Shown here: piece by piece, positions 1-8,608 of the stretch
How the letters are laid out: every line of letters begins with the position of its first letter
Numbering within the stretch: position 1 is the first letter of the stretch
NCBI RefSeq assembly: GCF_009882935.1
Contig: NZ_WTVA01000001.1
Span: 882,238 to 946,237, forward strand
From: Sneathiella chungangensis
GTDB taxonomy: Bacteria; Pseudomonadota; Alphaproteobacteria; Sneathiellales; Sneathiellaceae
DNA: 64,000 bases
Direction: 5' to 3'
The notes under the pieces: model-generated
What the model was told of the DNA's origin: nothing
The model's database searches: none
Seen by the model: the letters and a program-made list of their open reading frames with translations, nothing else
Made by a program: the position numbers and the translations under genes

Positions 1-105
1 GCGTCGGGTCATGACAAGGAGGTCGAGGCAGCGATCGAAAAGCTTCGCAACAAGTTCGGCGATACCGTCATCGCCAAGGGACGCGGGCTTGCCGGAAAGC
101 ACTGA
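1..105 (+). CDS. dinB: 3' end of probable DNA polymerase IV (partial)
   Basis: The first 105 bases read as one open frame of 34 codons ending in TGA, entering from outside the window. The peptide ends with the pattern AIEKLRNKFGDTVIAKGRGL, which resembles the C-terminal little-finger tail of Y-family DNA polymerase IV (DinB), where an AxxxIRxKFG...A..KGR stretch is common. DinB carries out translesion synthesis. No catalytic motif lies inside the window, so the call rests on this tail only. The stop is 3 bases before the end of the convergent protease gene. Confidence 0.5.
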   Translation, partial: ASGHDKEVEAAIEKLRNKFGDTVIAKGRGLAGKH

Positions 106-108
106 CGG

Positions 109-1203
109 CTAGCCGCAGTAGCCCCGGAGCGTGGTCCAGTCCTCATCACTCAGCGCCGCGCCCCCTGTTTTTCCAGCGGCGCGGAGAGTTTCGATCCGCT
201 CGTCAAAGCCGGGATGGCTGTCGAGAAAGGACAGGAAGCCCGATGACGGGGTCTGCTTGGCCAGTTTTTCCATGAGCGGCACCATCGGCGAGATGTCATA
301 GCCCGCGGCCTGCATCCGCTCGATGGCCGAGCGGTCGGCCTCGCGTTCGAAATCGCGGCTATAGCCCGAGCCGACCGTCATCTGACCCAGCGTCGCGAGG
401 AGGGTGCCGCCCGACACATCGCCGAGCAGCAGGCTGAATATCGTCGCCACCCCGGCGTTGGTAACGAACAGCCGCATCGGGTGGTTATGGTCCGCATGGG
501 CGATCTCATGGGCGAGAACGGCGGAGAAGCCGTTGGGATGGTCGGAAATGTCGAAAAGGCCGGAGAATATCATCAACTGGCCGCCCGGCAGCGCGAAGGC
601 GTTCGCCTGTTTCGTCTTGACGACCGTAATCTTGCGGACCGGGTTTTCCTCACCGTCCGCGGCGGCAAGCGCCGTCACCAGCCGTTCCAGCACCGCCTCC
701 GCCGCCGGGTTCCTGCAGACCACGGCCTCCGCCTTGGTCCCGTCCTCGCGGGCGATGGCCTTGATAAAGATATCCCGTGTCTCCTGCCCGATCTGCGCCT
801 GCGTCTCCGTCGGGATCAGATAGGCGATCTGCCAGGCAAGCAGCGGCAGGACGACCGTGAAAATGACGATGACGGCCACCACCGCCCCGCCGCCCCAGTA
901 GAGATAGGGTTTCCACCAGCCGGCCGGACCGCCGCGCCTTTTGTGAAGATGCGGGCAGAGGCGGCGCAAGACGTCGATGAACGCGACATCGGTGATGATC
1001 AGCCGCGCATCCTCATGATCAAGCGAAAGGTTCAGTTCATCATCGCGCGTCGGGCGGTTCTCGTCATACAGCTCGCTAACCGGCCAGTCGCCCAGCAACG
1101 CGCCCTCCGTATCATGGATGAACAGCTGTCCGTCGGCGAGGGTGAGAAAGACGTCCCTCGCCTTGGCGGCTTTACCATCAAATAAGCGGGCGGCGACGGC
1201 CAT
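109..1203 (-). CDS. M48 family membrane metalloprotease
   Basis: A 364-aa membrane-bound zinc metalloprotease of the M48 (HtpX/Ste24/BepA-like) group. The zinc motif HEIAH is at residues 232-236 and the downstream glutamate ligand lies in FEREAD (about 285-290). Residues 1-90 form a soluble N-terminal domain of the kind often fused to M48 peptidases, followed by a transmembrane segment at about 104-130. The catalytic part follows this helix, so it probably faces the periplasm or membrane surface. It begins 3 bases after the stop of the DUF898 gene, a pairing often seen in Proteobacteria that suggests a joint envelope role. The substrate is unknown. Confidence 0.9.
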   Translation of the reverse strand: MAVAARLFDGKAAKARDVFLTLADGQLFIHDTEGALLGDWPVSELYDENRPTRDDELNLSLDHEDARLIITDVAFIDVLRRLCPHLHKRRGGPAGWWKPYLYWGGGAVVAVIVIFTVVLPLLAWQIAYLIPTETQAQIGQETRDIFIKAIAREDGTKAEAVVCRNPAAEAVLERLVTALAAADGEENPVRKITVVKTKQANAFALPGGQLMIFSGLFDISDHPNGFSAVLAHEIAHADHNHPMRLFVTNAGVATIFSLLLGDVSGGTLLATLGQMTVGSGYSRDFEREADRSAIERMQAAGYDISPMVPLMEKLAKQTPSSGFLSFLDSHPGFDERIETLRAAGKTGGAALSDEDWTTLRGYCG

Positions 1204-1206
1204 GGA

Positions 1207-2484
1207 TCAGAAGGCCCCCACATCCATGGCATCGGCGAACCCCTCGCCATATTTCGGCGAATTCACCGAACTTGCCGCGGTTTCCTCGAATACGTCCAGA
1301 TTCTCGATCTCCGTCGTCTCGCAGATTTTCCGGACGATCGGCACCAGCAAAAAGAGGGTGTAGAGAATATCCATGCCGATGAGGAGGAAAATGAAAAGGA
1401 CAAAGGGCAGGACGACCGCCGCGGCTTTCTGCCAGTAGATTATCGCGCCGAAAAAGCCGCCGACGACAAGCAGGCTGACAAGCATCAGTCCCATCATGAC
1501 GGCGAAGATCAACAGGACCGACCGGACGCTCAGCCGGGAGGAGAAACGCGCGCCGTTGAAGGTGGTCTTGCCGACAAGATAGCGGAATTCCCATATCCGG
1601 GTGACGAAGGAAAATATTGTCATCGTGGCAAACAGGATAACACCGGCAAGAACGAGTTTGACCACCCCTTCCCCGCTCCCGCTCTTCGCCGTTTTCACCT
1701 GGCCTGTTTCCGCCGCCATCAGTGCCTCCATCGAGAGGTCGATCGCACCGGAGGTCGCAACAAAGACCATCGCGGCGACGGCGACCAGCTGCGCGATCAG
1801 GATGGCCGGCCAGTAGAGCCGGTACAGATCGCCGGTGCTACCGCTGTAGGTGAATTGCCCGTCGCCGAAATGGGTGTTGTTGAGCTGGTAATTCAGCCGG
1901 TAGGCCTGCAGCCAGGGATAGGCCCAGCCGAGCGTTACAAGGGCAACGAAGGACCGCAGGAGGACATTCAGCGCATAGCGGATCGCGCTGCCCGACAGGT
2001 AGAAGCGGATGCCCCGCCACGCCGTCCGCGACAGGCGATAGCGCCAGAGCCGGTAGCGGGCGAATTGCCAGAAGCCGTAGAGCAGAACGAAATAGGCGAG
2101 TTGCCCAATCGCATTCACGGCGGGATTGCCGGTCGCAAATGATAGAATTTGGATCACCAGGCTGGAAACAAGCAGGATCGGGACGAGAATGATCATCGCG
2201 ATCAGGAAGCCGATGAACAGCTCCTTCGCGGTGCCCCGGTACTCCAGGCTGTCGCCGCCGATCCGCACCCCCTGCCAGAGCTGCCGGCGGATATGCGTCT
2301 TGCCCCAGAATCGGTAGATCCCGAAGGTCAAAAGACCGAAAATCTTGTTCTTTATGAGCCGGATAAGAAGATTCTTCAGCGAGACCTCGAAAAAGATATC
2401 GGAGCCGTTTCCGACCTCCCCCCCGCGGGACTTTCCCCCCTCTCTTCCATCGACGACGGGGACTGATCCTGTATCTGACGACAT
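1207..2484 (-). CDS. DUF898 (YjgN-like) polytopic membrane protein
   Basis: A 425-aa integral membrane protein with many hydrophobic segments and the repeated DUF898/YjgN pattern, in which GxxRF/LGKTxFxGxRFxxR blocks alternate with helices (LTFGIYRFWGKTHIRRQL near the N-terminus, and VGKTTFNGARFSSRL later). The ATG at 2484 is preferred over the in-frame TTG at 2490 because AGGAG sits about 8 bases before it. It is the first gene of a two-gene unit with the M48 protease, with a 3-base gap. DUF898 proteins have no established biochemical function; the linkage suggests the protease acts on it or beside it. Confidence 0.85.
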   Translation of the reverse strand: MSSDTGSVPVVDGREGGKSRGGEVGNGSDIFFEVSLKNLLIRLIKNKIFGLLTFGIYRFWGKTHIRRQLWQGVRIGGDSLEYRGTAKELFIGFLIAMIILVPILLVSSLVIQILSFATGNPAVNAIGQLAYFVLLYGFWQFARYRLWRYRLSRTAWRGIRFYLSGSAIRYALNVLLRSFVALVTLGWAYPWLQAYRLNYQLNNTHFGDGQFTYSGSTGDLYRLYWPAILIAQLVAVAAMVFVATSGAIDLSMEALMAAETGQVKTAKSGSGEGVVKLVLAGVILFATMTIFSFVTRIWEFRYLVGKTTFNGARFSSRLSVRSVLLIFAVMMGLMLVSLLVVGGFFGAIIYWQKAAAVVLPFVLFIFLLIGMDILYTLFLLVPIVRKICETTEIENLDVFEETAASSVNSPKYGEGFADAMDVGAF

Positions 2485-2552
2485 TGGCAAACTCCTATAT
2501 ACGAGCCTGCGATAATGCCCGGAAAATCGTTAACAAAGCAACTATAACGAGG

Positions 2553-3359
2553 TTAGGAGCATTTTTCCGCGGCAAGGAGGGTTAAATCACTCACATTTCC
2601 GCGCAGGGAAAAGTCGCTGTAATCGAGATGCAGGTCCGTCGCGACACCGTTGTCGAAAATCTTCATGCCGATCCTGTAGTCCGGTTCCGTCTGCTGCTGA
2701 CGGAGGTCGAAAAAAGAAATCTGTAACGGCCAATACGTCTTGCCGCGAAGCTTTTCCTCCACTTCCCGGGGCTCGAGAAGCGCCTGCGCCTTGCCGATCA
2801 CGGCGAGGGTGTCTGAAAGCCCGTCCTCCCCGTTGCCGTCATAGACTTTCGCCGACAGCAGATGGCGGCCGGTCGCCGCCGCCTTCAACAACTGCCGCGT
2901 ATGCTCCCCCGGAAAGATAACATCGGCCGCCAGTTCCATGTCGTCGATGCTCGGCTCGCTGAACTGCACAAGGAGGCCGTTCTCGCGATGCTCGGCGACG
3001 CCGCTGTATTTCTCGATAAGCTGGCCGTTCAGCATGTTCGACATGTCAAAGCGCATCATGCGCCCCGCATTATCCTCCCAAGTCGACTGGTTATAGTCGG
3101 AGACGACGACGTTACCTTCGAAATTGATCATCTCCAGCACCATGCGCTGATTGACGATCAGGCCATCGCACTGCTGCTCGACCTTGAGGACGATGCGCCC
3201 GCGCACGGCCTCGATCCCGCTGTTTTCCTTCAACTCATCAAGCTTGAGGTCATAGACCGCCTGATGGGAGGCGAGGCGGAGCGGCGCCGCGGCGCTCGGG
3301 CCGACGATCGAAAAGAGGCTGACGCCCAGCAGGGCAAGAAAGGTTTTCATCCATTTCAT
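2553..3359 (-). CDS. eipB: EipB-like periplasmic protein (DUF1849)
   Basis: A secreted protein of about 268 aa matching the DUF1849/EipB family of alphaproteobacterial envelope proteins. EipB of Brucella is a periplasmic beta-barrel protein important for envelope integrity. From the ATG at 3359 there is a signal peptide (MKWMKTFLALLGVSLF...) with likely cleavage after the Ala run near residue 25. The frame stays open to 3512, but that extension would bury the signal peptide. Cys64 (EQQCDGL) and Cys267 (AEKCS at the very end) match the conserved pair that forms a disulfide in EipB. It is a single gene, not closely linked to its neighbours. Confidence 0.85.
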   Translation of the reverse strand: MKWMKTFLALLGVSLFSIVGPSAAAPLRLASHQAVYDLKLDELKENSGIEAVRGRIVLKVEQQCDGLIVNQRMVLEMINFEGNVVVSDYNQSTWEDNAGRMMRFDMSNMLNGQLIEKYSGVAEHRENGLLVQFSEPSIDDMELAADVIFPGEHTRQLLKAAATGRHLLSAKVYDGNGEDGLSDTLAVIGKAQALLEPREVEEKLRGKTYWPLQISFFDLRQQQTEPDYRIGMKIFDNGVATDLHLDYSDFSLRGNVSDLTLLAAEKCS

Positions 3360-3708
3360 ATCGGCGATTGATCCCATTTTGGTCGAACGTTTCTGGCAGT
3401 CCTGCCGTCCAAGGGCCAGTAATAACCCGCGAATCCGGTCCTGTGAAGACTTATCGGGCAAAGAACACGCAAATGCGGCGGCTGTGGATATTTGTTCCGC
3501 GTCGCCGGGCATAAAATTCCCGTCAAATTTGCGACAAATATGAAGAAACCCTTTAGATTATTTTTTAACACCTTGAAAATATTCATCTTTATACTTTTCA
3601 GGATCTGGCATGAAGTTTGCGGGTAGAGAACCGGAGAATATTGATCGGCCTGAACTTCGGTGCGTGTTGGGAAACGTCAGGGCCGGTCCCGAGTAGGAGA
3701 TTTGAGTA
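3360..3708. other. Intergenic region, no gene recognised
   Basis: This 349-base spacer separates the divergent EipB and diguanylate cyclase genes. The part from about 3540 to 3600 is AT-rich and probably holds promoter elements, but I see no convincing -35/-10 pair, riboswitch or RNA gene. AGGAGA at 3695-3700 is the ribosome binding site of the downstream gene. Confidence 0.5.
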
Positions 3709-4425
3709 ATGTCATCACCCATGCCGCATATTTCGCCGCTGCAATCCGGTCTGCCGATGGGATTCGACGCAGAAATCGGCGCACAGCTTGAAGATTTGTC
3801 CGCCGCCCTCAAGACGAGCCTGCGTCGGCAGGCGCCGGCCAAGCACTGGCAGCTGATCAACCGCATCATCGCCTATGCCGCCAGCGCCGAGCAGCATATC
3901 AGCGAACAGCAGGAACGCATCCGCGAGCTGGAGGCGCTGTCCACCACCGATGAACTGACCGGCCTTCACAACCGCCGCGGCTTGCAGGATTTCATGACCC
4001 GCGTGCTCGCCATGGCGCGGCGGCATCACGAGGAAGGCGTGCTCGCCTTTCTGGATCTCAATGACTTCAAGGATATCAATGACCGCTATGGCCATAATGC
4101 CGGGGACGACGCGCTCTGCCTGTTCGCCGAGACGATCCGCAGAAACCTTCGGACATCCGATTTCGTCGCCCGGATCGGCGGCGACGAATTTGTTTTCGTG
4201 CTCACCCGGACGGACGAGGAAAACGGCCGCGCCCGCGCTTTCGCCATCCAGCGCGAGATCAGCGCGACATCGATTTCCGCCCGCGGCCGCAAGGTATTCC
4301 TTAAGGCCAGCATGGGCATCGTTCCTTTCGACGGCAACAGCGATTTCAACGAGCTGATGAGCGCCGCCGACCTTGCGATGTACGAGAACAAGAAGGCCAA
4401 CAAGAAAGCCGCCCGGCGGCCGTAA
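3709..4425 (+). CDS. GGDEF diguanylate cyclase
   Basis: A 238-aa protein that should condense two GTP to cyclic di-GMP. The C-terminal GGDEF domain (about 75-235) has the intact active-site GGDEF at 157-161, the DELTGLHNRRG entry motif at 81-91 and an inhibitory I-site RTSD at 148-151, exactly five residues before GGDEF, so product feedback is expected. The N-terminal 70 residues are helical with coiled-coil character (ISEQQERIRELEAL) and no transmembrane helix, so the enzyme is probably cytoplasmic and dimerises through that part. AGGAGA lies 8 bases before the ATG. It converges with the nucleotide cyclase gene, 22 bases away. Confidence 0.92.
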   Translation: MSSPMPHISPLQSGLPMGFDAEIGAQLEDLSAALKTSLRRQAPAKHWQLINRIIAYAASAEQHISEQQERIRELEALSTTDELTGLHNRRGLQDFMTRVLAMARRHHEEGVLAFLDLNDFKDINDRYGHNAGDDALCLFAETIRRNLRTSDFVARIGGDEFVFVLTRTDEENGRARAFAIQREISATSISARGRKVFLKASMGIVPFDGNSDFNELMSAADLAMYENKKANKKAARRP

Positions 4426-4447
4426 CACCGCCGGAGCGCCATCTTCC

Positions 4448-5710
4448 CTAGCTGCGGCAGAAAAGCTCGATCGGCTCGCGCACGCCGCGCAGCTCGTGAT
4501 AACCGCAGGAACGTAAATTAGACGCCGCCCCGCGCGAGGTCCGGACGAAATCGCCGGACGCGATGAGGTTCGTGCCGAGAACATCGCACAGCGCCTCGAT
4601 CCGGTTCACCTCATTCACGGCCGGGCCGATCACCGTGAAATCGAGACGGGTCTCGGAGCCCACATTGCCGTACATCACCTCGCCGACATGCAGCGCGATA
4701 TCTAGGCCCATCGTCGATTTGCCCTTGTCGCGCCGCTTCACGTTGAGCGTATCGACCCCCTCCATCATGCGCTCCGCCGATTGCAGCGCCGTTTCGCAGA
4801 TCGCCTGAACCTCATGGGGATCGGTCGAGGAGAGCTCGAATGTCGCGAGCATGCCATCGCCCATGAATTTCAGGATCTCCCCGCCCGCGGCCTCGATCGG
4901 GCTCGCCATGCAGTCAAGATAGTGATCGAGCATTTCAACGAGATCGCCCTGCCCCATGGTGTCGGAAAGGCTGGTGAATCCCTTGAGATCGGCGAAGAGG
5001 AGCACGGCATTGATGCTGTCGACGGACCCGCGCCGCACCTGGCCGGAGAGAACCTTGCGCGAGGTTTCCCGCCCGATATAGGTCTCCAGTACCGATCTTG
5101 CGGTCCGGAAGGAGGCGATTCCCTTGGCCGCGAGCCCGAAGACCGGGATCACCCGGCTCAGGAAGCGGAATTCCTCTTCGGTGAACCCGCCCTCCCGGTC
5201 GGAGGCCCAGCTTGTGATCAGCCCGGCCTGATGCTCCATCGTTTGATTCTCAAACCCCCAGCCGAAATCGAATATCTGGCAGAACCAGTCGGTCATGCCC
5301 TCGTCGCGGAATTCGACGAGAACCGGGAAATCCAGCTCCCCGCCGGTCGCCAGCGGCCGGTGCAGAAAGGTAAGCTTGTTGGTCAGCATGAAGAAGAAGG
5401 GACTCGCGAACCAGCCCTCTCCCGGCACGTCGGAATGCAGAAAATTGGTGTTGGTGACAAGCCCTTCGCCGCGCCGCCAGGTATACATGAAGGCGCTGAC
5501 CTGCGGATGGATGGCGCTGAGCGCGATATTCCCGCGCTTCAACATGACGCCCTGCTTGATCAGCCGTTCGCAGAATTCGGTGAACAGCTCGCGCACCGTC
5601 GATCCCGTCAGCCCGGCATCGATCAGCCAGGCGAACAGTTCCTCATGGTCGTCGCTTGCCTGAAATTGCCCGGAAGGGTTCTCTTTATTCGCGGTTTCCA
5701 TACTACCCAT
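4448..5710 (-). CDS. Class III adenylate/guanylate cyclase
   Basis: A 420-aa soluble cyclase. The C-terminal catalytic domain (about 225-410) has both metal-binding aspartates: Asp241 in LLFADLKGFTSLSD and Asp285 in KFMGDGMLATF. The later segment DFTVIGPAVNEVNRIEAL holds the conserved Asn/Arg of the transition-state site. Residues 20-210 are a GAF-like or otherwise uncharacterised sensory region found ahead of many alphaproteobacterial cyclases. The ATG at 5710 is chosen because CAGGTG lies just before it; a longer frame runs to 5884 but would overlap the divergent aldehyde dehydrogenase start. Whether it makes cAMP or cGMP cannot be told with certainty; cAMP is likelier by family. Confidence 0.87.
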   Translation of the reverse strand: MGSMETANKENPSGQFQASDDHEELFAWLIDAGLTGSTVRELFTEFCERLIKQGVMLKRGNIALSAIHPQVSAFMYTWRRGEGLVTNTNFLHSDVPGEGWFASPFFFMLTNKLTFLHRPLATGGELDFPVLVEFRDEGMTDWFCQIFDFGWGFENQTMEHQAGLITSWASDREGGFTEEEFRFLSRVIPVFGLAAKGIASFRTARSVLETYIGRETSRKVLSGQVRRGSVDSINAVLLFADLKGFTSLSDTMGQGDLVEMLDHYLDCMASPIEAAGGEILKFMGDGMLATFELSSTDPHEVQAICETALQSAERMMEGVDTLNVKRRDKGKSTMGLDIALHVGEVMYGNVGSETRLDFTVIGPAVNEVNRIEALCDVLGTNLIASGDFVRTSRGAASNLRSCGYHELRGVREPIELFCRS

Positions 5711-5870
5711 GGGACACCTGAGTGATTTCAATAGACCCGCTTGATATAGACTTATTTTACACCTATCAAAGCCGAAAGTGAAAAATTTAGCTGACGGCCC
5801 CCGCGCGGGCTGGCTCTCCCGCCATGCTCGTGATAGAAAACGCAAAAGCCCGGAACGAAGAAGGCACCCC

Positions 5871-7343
5871 ATGAACGAGATCAAGAAATACTGGCAGAAC
5901 TATATCAACGGCGAATGGACCGACGCCGAAGACGGTGAGCGGATCGCCATCGAGAACCCGGCGACGGGGCAAAATCTCGCCGAGGTCGCGCGTGCCCGCA
6001 AGGCCGATGTCGACCGGGCGGTTGCCGCGGCGCGCGCCTGTTTCGAGAGCCGGGAGCTCTATAACATGCGCCCGGTAAATCGCGGCGCGCTGATGTTCGA
6101 AATTGCCCGCCATATGACCGCGATGGCCGATGAGATTGCCCTTGCCGAATGCCTCGACAACGGCAAGACGCTGACCGGCGGCAAGAACGAAGCGATGGCC
6201 GCGGCCCGCTATTTCACCTATTACGGCGGCCTCGCCGACAAGATCGAGGGCCGGATGATCCCGCTCGGCGCGGATTATGTGGATTACACGATCCCCTCCC
6301 CCTTTGGTGTCTCGGCGCAGATCGTGCCCTGGAACTTTCCCCTGCAGATCGCCGCGCGGTCCGTCGCCTGCGCGCTCGCGACGGCCAATACGGTCGTCCT
6401 GAAATCGCCGGAGCTCTCGCCGCTTTCGACCTATTTTATCGCCGAGGCCTGCCACCGCGCCGGTGTGCCGAAAGGCGCGGTCAATATCCTCTGCGGCTAT
6501 GGCCATGACTGCGGCGCGGCCCTCGTCTCGCACCCCGATGTCGATCATATTGTCTTCACCGGGTCCGTCGCGACCGGGCAGTCGATCCTTCGCGCCGCCG
6601 CCGATCGCGTGATTCCCTGCGTGATGGAGCTGGGCGGCAAATCCGCCGCCGTCCTTTTCAAGGATGCGGATATCGCGCAGGCGGTCAATTCCACGGCAAG
6701 CGGTATCTTCACCCATGCCGGCCAGGTCTGTTCCGCCCAGTCGCGGCTGATCGTGCCGAAATCGCTAGAAGATGAAATCGTCGGAAAACTGGTCGCCAAG
6801 GCGAAATCGCTCTCCATCGGGCCCGGGATCGATGGCCACGACATGACACCGGTGATCTCGGCCGGTCAGGCCGACAAGATCGAGGGGATGTGCCTCGCCG
6901 CCGCGCAGGCCGGAGCGGACGCCGTCACTGGCGGGCGCAAGCGCAGCGATCTCCCCGGCCATTTCATCGAGCCGACGATCTTCACGAATGTCGCGCCGGA
7001 GATGACCATTGCGCGCGAGGAAGTCTTCGGCCCGGTCCTCTCCGTTCTCACCTATGACGACCCGGAGGAGGCGATCGCGCTGGCGAACGGCACCGACTAC
7101 GGCCTCTGCGCCGGGATCTATACGAAGGATCTGGCGATGGCCCATTGGGCGGCGGACCGCCTTGTCGCCGGGCAGGTCTTTGTCAATGAATGGTTTGCCG
7201 GCGGCATCGAGACGCCGTTCGGCGGCATGAAACGATCCGGCTACGGCCGGGAAAAGGGGCAGGAAGCACTGCTGAATTACGTCCAGACGAAGAATGTCGG
7301 CATCCGGATCACTGGTGGCGGCGGTGGACGTCCCGGCGGTTGA
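5871..7343 (+). CDS. NAD(P)-dependent aldehyde dehydrogenase
   Basis: A 490-aa ALDH-superfamily enzyme that oxidises an aldehyde to the acid. The catalytic set is complete: Asn155 in PWNFP, Glu253 in MELGGKS, nucleophile Cys287 in HAGQVCSAQ, and the cofactor-loop TGS at 230-232. An AAGAAGG ribosome site precedes the ATG at 5871; upstream frame exists but has no such signal. A RidA-family gene follows after 32 bases, probably in the same transcript, which hints at amine or amino-acid catabolism producing reactive imines. The overall pattern resembles betaine-aldehyde or aromatic/aliphatic ALDHs, but the substrate cannot be assigned. Confidence 0.93.
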   Translation: MNEIKKYWQNYINGEWTDAEDGERIAIENPATGQNLAEVARARKADVDRAVAAARACFESRELYNMRPVNRGALMFEIARHMTAMADEIALAECLDNGKTLTGGKNEAMAAARYFTYYGGLADKIEGRMIPLGADYVDYTIPSPFGVSAQIVPWNFPLQIAARSVACALATANTVVLKSPELSPLSTYFIAEACHRAGVPKGAVNILCGYGHDCGAALVSHPDVDHIVFTGSVATGQSILRAAADRVIPCVMELGGKSAAVLFKDADIAQAVNSTASGIFTHAGQVCSAQSRLIVPKSLEDEIVGKLVAKAKSLSIGPGIDGHDMTPVISAGQADKIEGMCLAAAQAGADAVTGGRKRSDLPGHFIEPTIFTNVAPEMTIAREEVFGPVLSVLTYDDPEEAIALANGTDYGLCAGIYTKDLAMAHWAADRLVAGQVFVNEWFAGGIETPFGGMKRSGYGREKGQEALLNYVQTKNVGIRITGGGGGRPGG

Positions 7344-7375
7344 GACAATTATCGAAATAACAACAGAGGTGAAAA

Positions 7376-7843
7376 ATGGCAGGCAAAATTGACGCCCATC
7401 TGGCCAAACTCGGCATTGAAATCCCGGCGGCGACGGCTCCGGCGGCGAATTATGTTCCCTACGTGAAGACGGGCAATCTCGTCTTCGTGTCGGGACAGGT
7501 CCCCTTCGTCGATGGCAAGCTCACCTATCAGGGGAAGGTCGGCAAGGATTTCACGACGGAGGAAGGCATGGCCTGCGCGCGGGTCTGCGCCCTCAATATC
7601 CTTTCCCAGGTGAAGGATGCCTGCGGCGGCGATCTCGACAAGGTCGTGCGCTGCGTCAAGCTGAGCGGCTTCGTGAACTGCACGGACGGTTTCGGCGAAC
7701 AGCCGAAGGTCGTCAACGGCGCCTCCGACCTGATGGTTGAGGTTTTCGGCGACAAGGGCCGCCACGCCCGCTTCGCCGTCGGCACCAATGCCCTGCCGAT
7801 GAATGTCGCCGTCGAGGTCGATGCGGTCTTCGAAATCAGCTAA
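7376..7843 (+). CDS. RidA family (YjgF/YER057c/UK114) protein
   Basis: A 155-aa protein of the RidA family, whose archetypes deaminate reactive enamine/imine intermediates. The family's substrate-binding arginine is Arg132 in GRHARFAVG, followed by the usual LPMNVAVEVDAVFEI end. The length is that of the longer YjgH-like RidA subgroup rather than the 130-aa archetype. AGAGGTG precedes the ATG. It follows the aldehyde dehydrogenase with a 32-base gap, so the two may act on the same nitrogenous compound. Confidence 0.9.
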   Translation: MAGKIDAHLAKLGIEIPAATAPAANYVPYVKTGNLVFVSGQVPFVDGKLTYQGKVGKDFTTEEGMACARVCALNILSQVKDACGGDLDKVVRCVKLSGFVNCTDGFGEQPKVVNGASDLMVEVFGDKGRHARFAVGTNALPMNVAVEVDAVFEIS

Positions 7844-7851
7844 GTGAAGGG

Positions 7852-7872
7852 GGAGCGCGGCATCCGCGCTCC
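7852..7872. terminator. Hairpin between convergent RidA and collar-like genes
   Basis: GGAGCGCGG (7852-7860) pairs perfectly with CCGCGCTCC (7864-7872) across a CAT loop, starting 9 bases after the RidA stop. The following bases are only mildly T-rich, so termination may be imperfect or factor-assisted. It could serve both converging genes. Confidence 0.5.
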
Positions 7873-7880
7873 TCTCCTGA

Positions 7881-8411
7881 TTAGCTTTTCACGCAATAGG
7901 TCAGCGCGATAAAGGGCGGCATGACGGGAATGGCCGCTGGCGACGTCTTGTCCGTCATCGTCGTCCGGGTCATCTGATAACCCTTGTTGTCATTATCGGA
8001 CCCCTTGCTGCCCTCGTTATTCGGGACCGATACCGTTCCGCCGTTTTCGGAATAGAAGATATCCTCATATTGATGGGTATGCGGCGGAAGATTGGCCGCC
8101 GCGAGGGTGACGTTCTCCTGCCCGCCGCTGGTTCCCGCCTTGTGGGCGCTCAGGGCCTGGCCGTCCGCGCCCTTGCCCGGTGAGCTCGTCGCCGCGCCGA
8201 CAATGACCCGGCTTGCCGCCTTGGTATAGAGGCTCCAGCCCGACGGGCAGCTCGAGACGCCATCGAAAGCCATCACCGCGCCGCTCGCCACGTCGGTGCC
8301 GCCGCCGGAACTTGCCGCCGGCTTATCGAAATAAAAAACAAGTAAGGACGTAATGACGGCGGCCACTGCCCCGCCGACAAGCGCGCCGATCCCGACTTTG
8401 ATCCAATCCAT
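7881..8411 (-). CDS. Membrane-anchored phage tail-collar-like protein
   Basis: A 176-aa protein with one N-terminal hydrophobic anchor (about 5-27) flanked by few charges, then a Gly/Ser linker and a domain resembling phage tail-fibre collar or microcystin-dependent-protein modules. The typical points are CPSGWSLY (55-62), a Gly-rich middle, NVTLAAANLPPHTHQYE with PPHTH at 109-113, and the closing VMPPFIALTYCVKS. In phage fibres this module forms trimers and carries the host-binding tip. No phage gene lies nearby and base composition is ordinary, so this looks like a resident envelope protein. Its function is not known. Confidence 0.6.
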   Translation of the reverse strand: MDWIKVGIGALVGGAVAAVITSLLVFYFDKPAASSGGGTDVASGAVMAFDGVSSCPSGWSLYTKAASRVIVGAATSSPGKGADGQALSAHKAGTSGGQENVTLAAANLPPHTHQYEDIFYSENGGTVSVPNNEGSKGSDNDNKGYQMTRTTMTDKTSPAAIPVMPPFIALTYCVKS

Positions 8412-8608
8412 TTTATTTTCTCCACAATAGTCTGCCGCAGCAGGTCGAATAGTTAAATTGCACTCCCCTTATACATATATAAGTTGTATTATTTTCAAGT
8501 TATTTTTGTTATAAGTTGTCCATAATTTTTTTTGATTTGACCCCGCGCGGCGAAAAGTTATCTGCTAGACTATGGTTTCCAACAATTTTTCAGAGTTTTC
8601 CGGGCCGG
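8412..8608. promoter_or_regulatory. AT-rich divergent promoter region with short repeats
   Basis: This 197-base spacer between divergent genes is much more AT-rich than its surroundings. It holds the inverted repeat CTTATA/TATAAG (8468-8473 and 8478-8483) and a 10-base direct repeat TATAAGTTGT at 8478-8487 and 8510-8519. These could be binding sites for a regulator of either gene; no known factor is recognised. Confidence 0.35.

Noticed and set aside
7881-8411. Prophage remnant
   Set aside because: Only one collar-like gene, with a membrane anchor and normal composition, and no other phage genes around.
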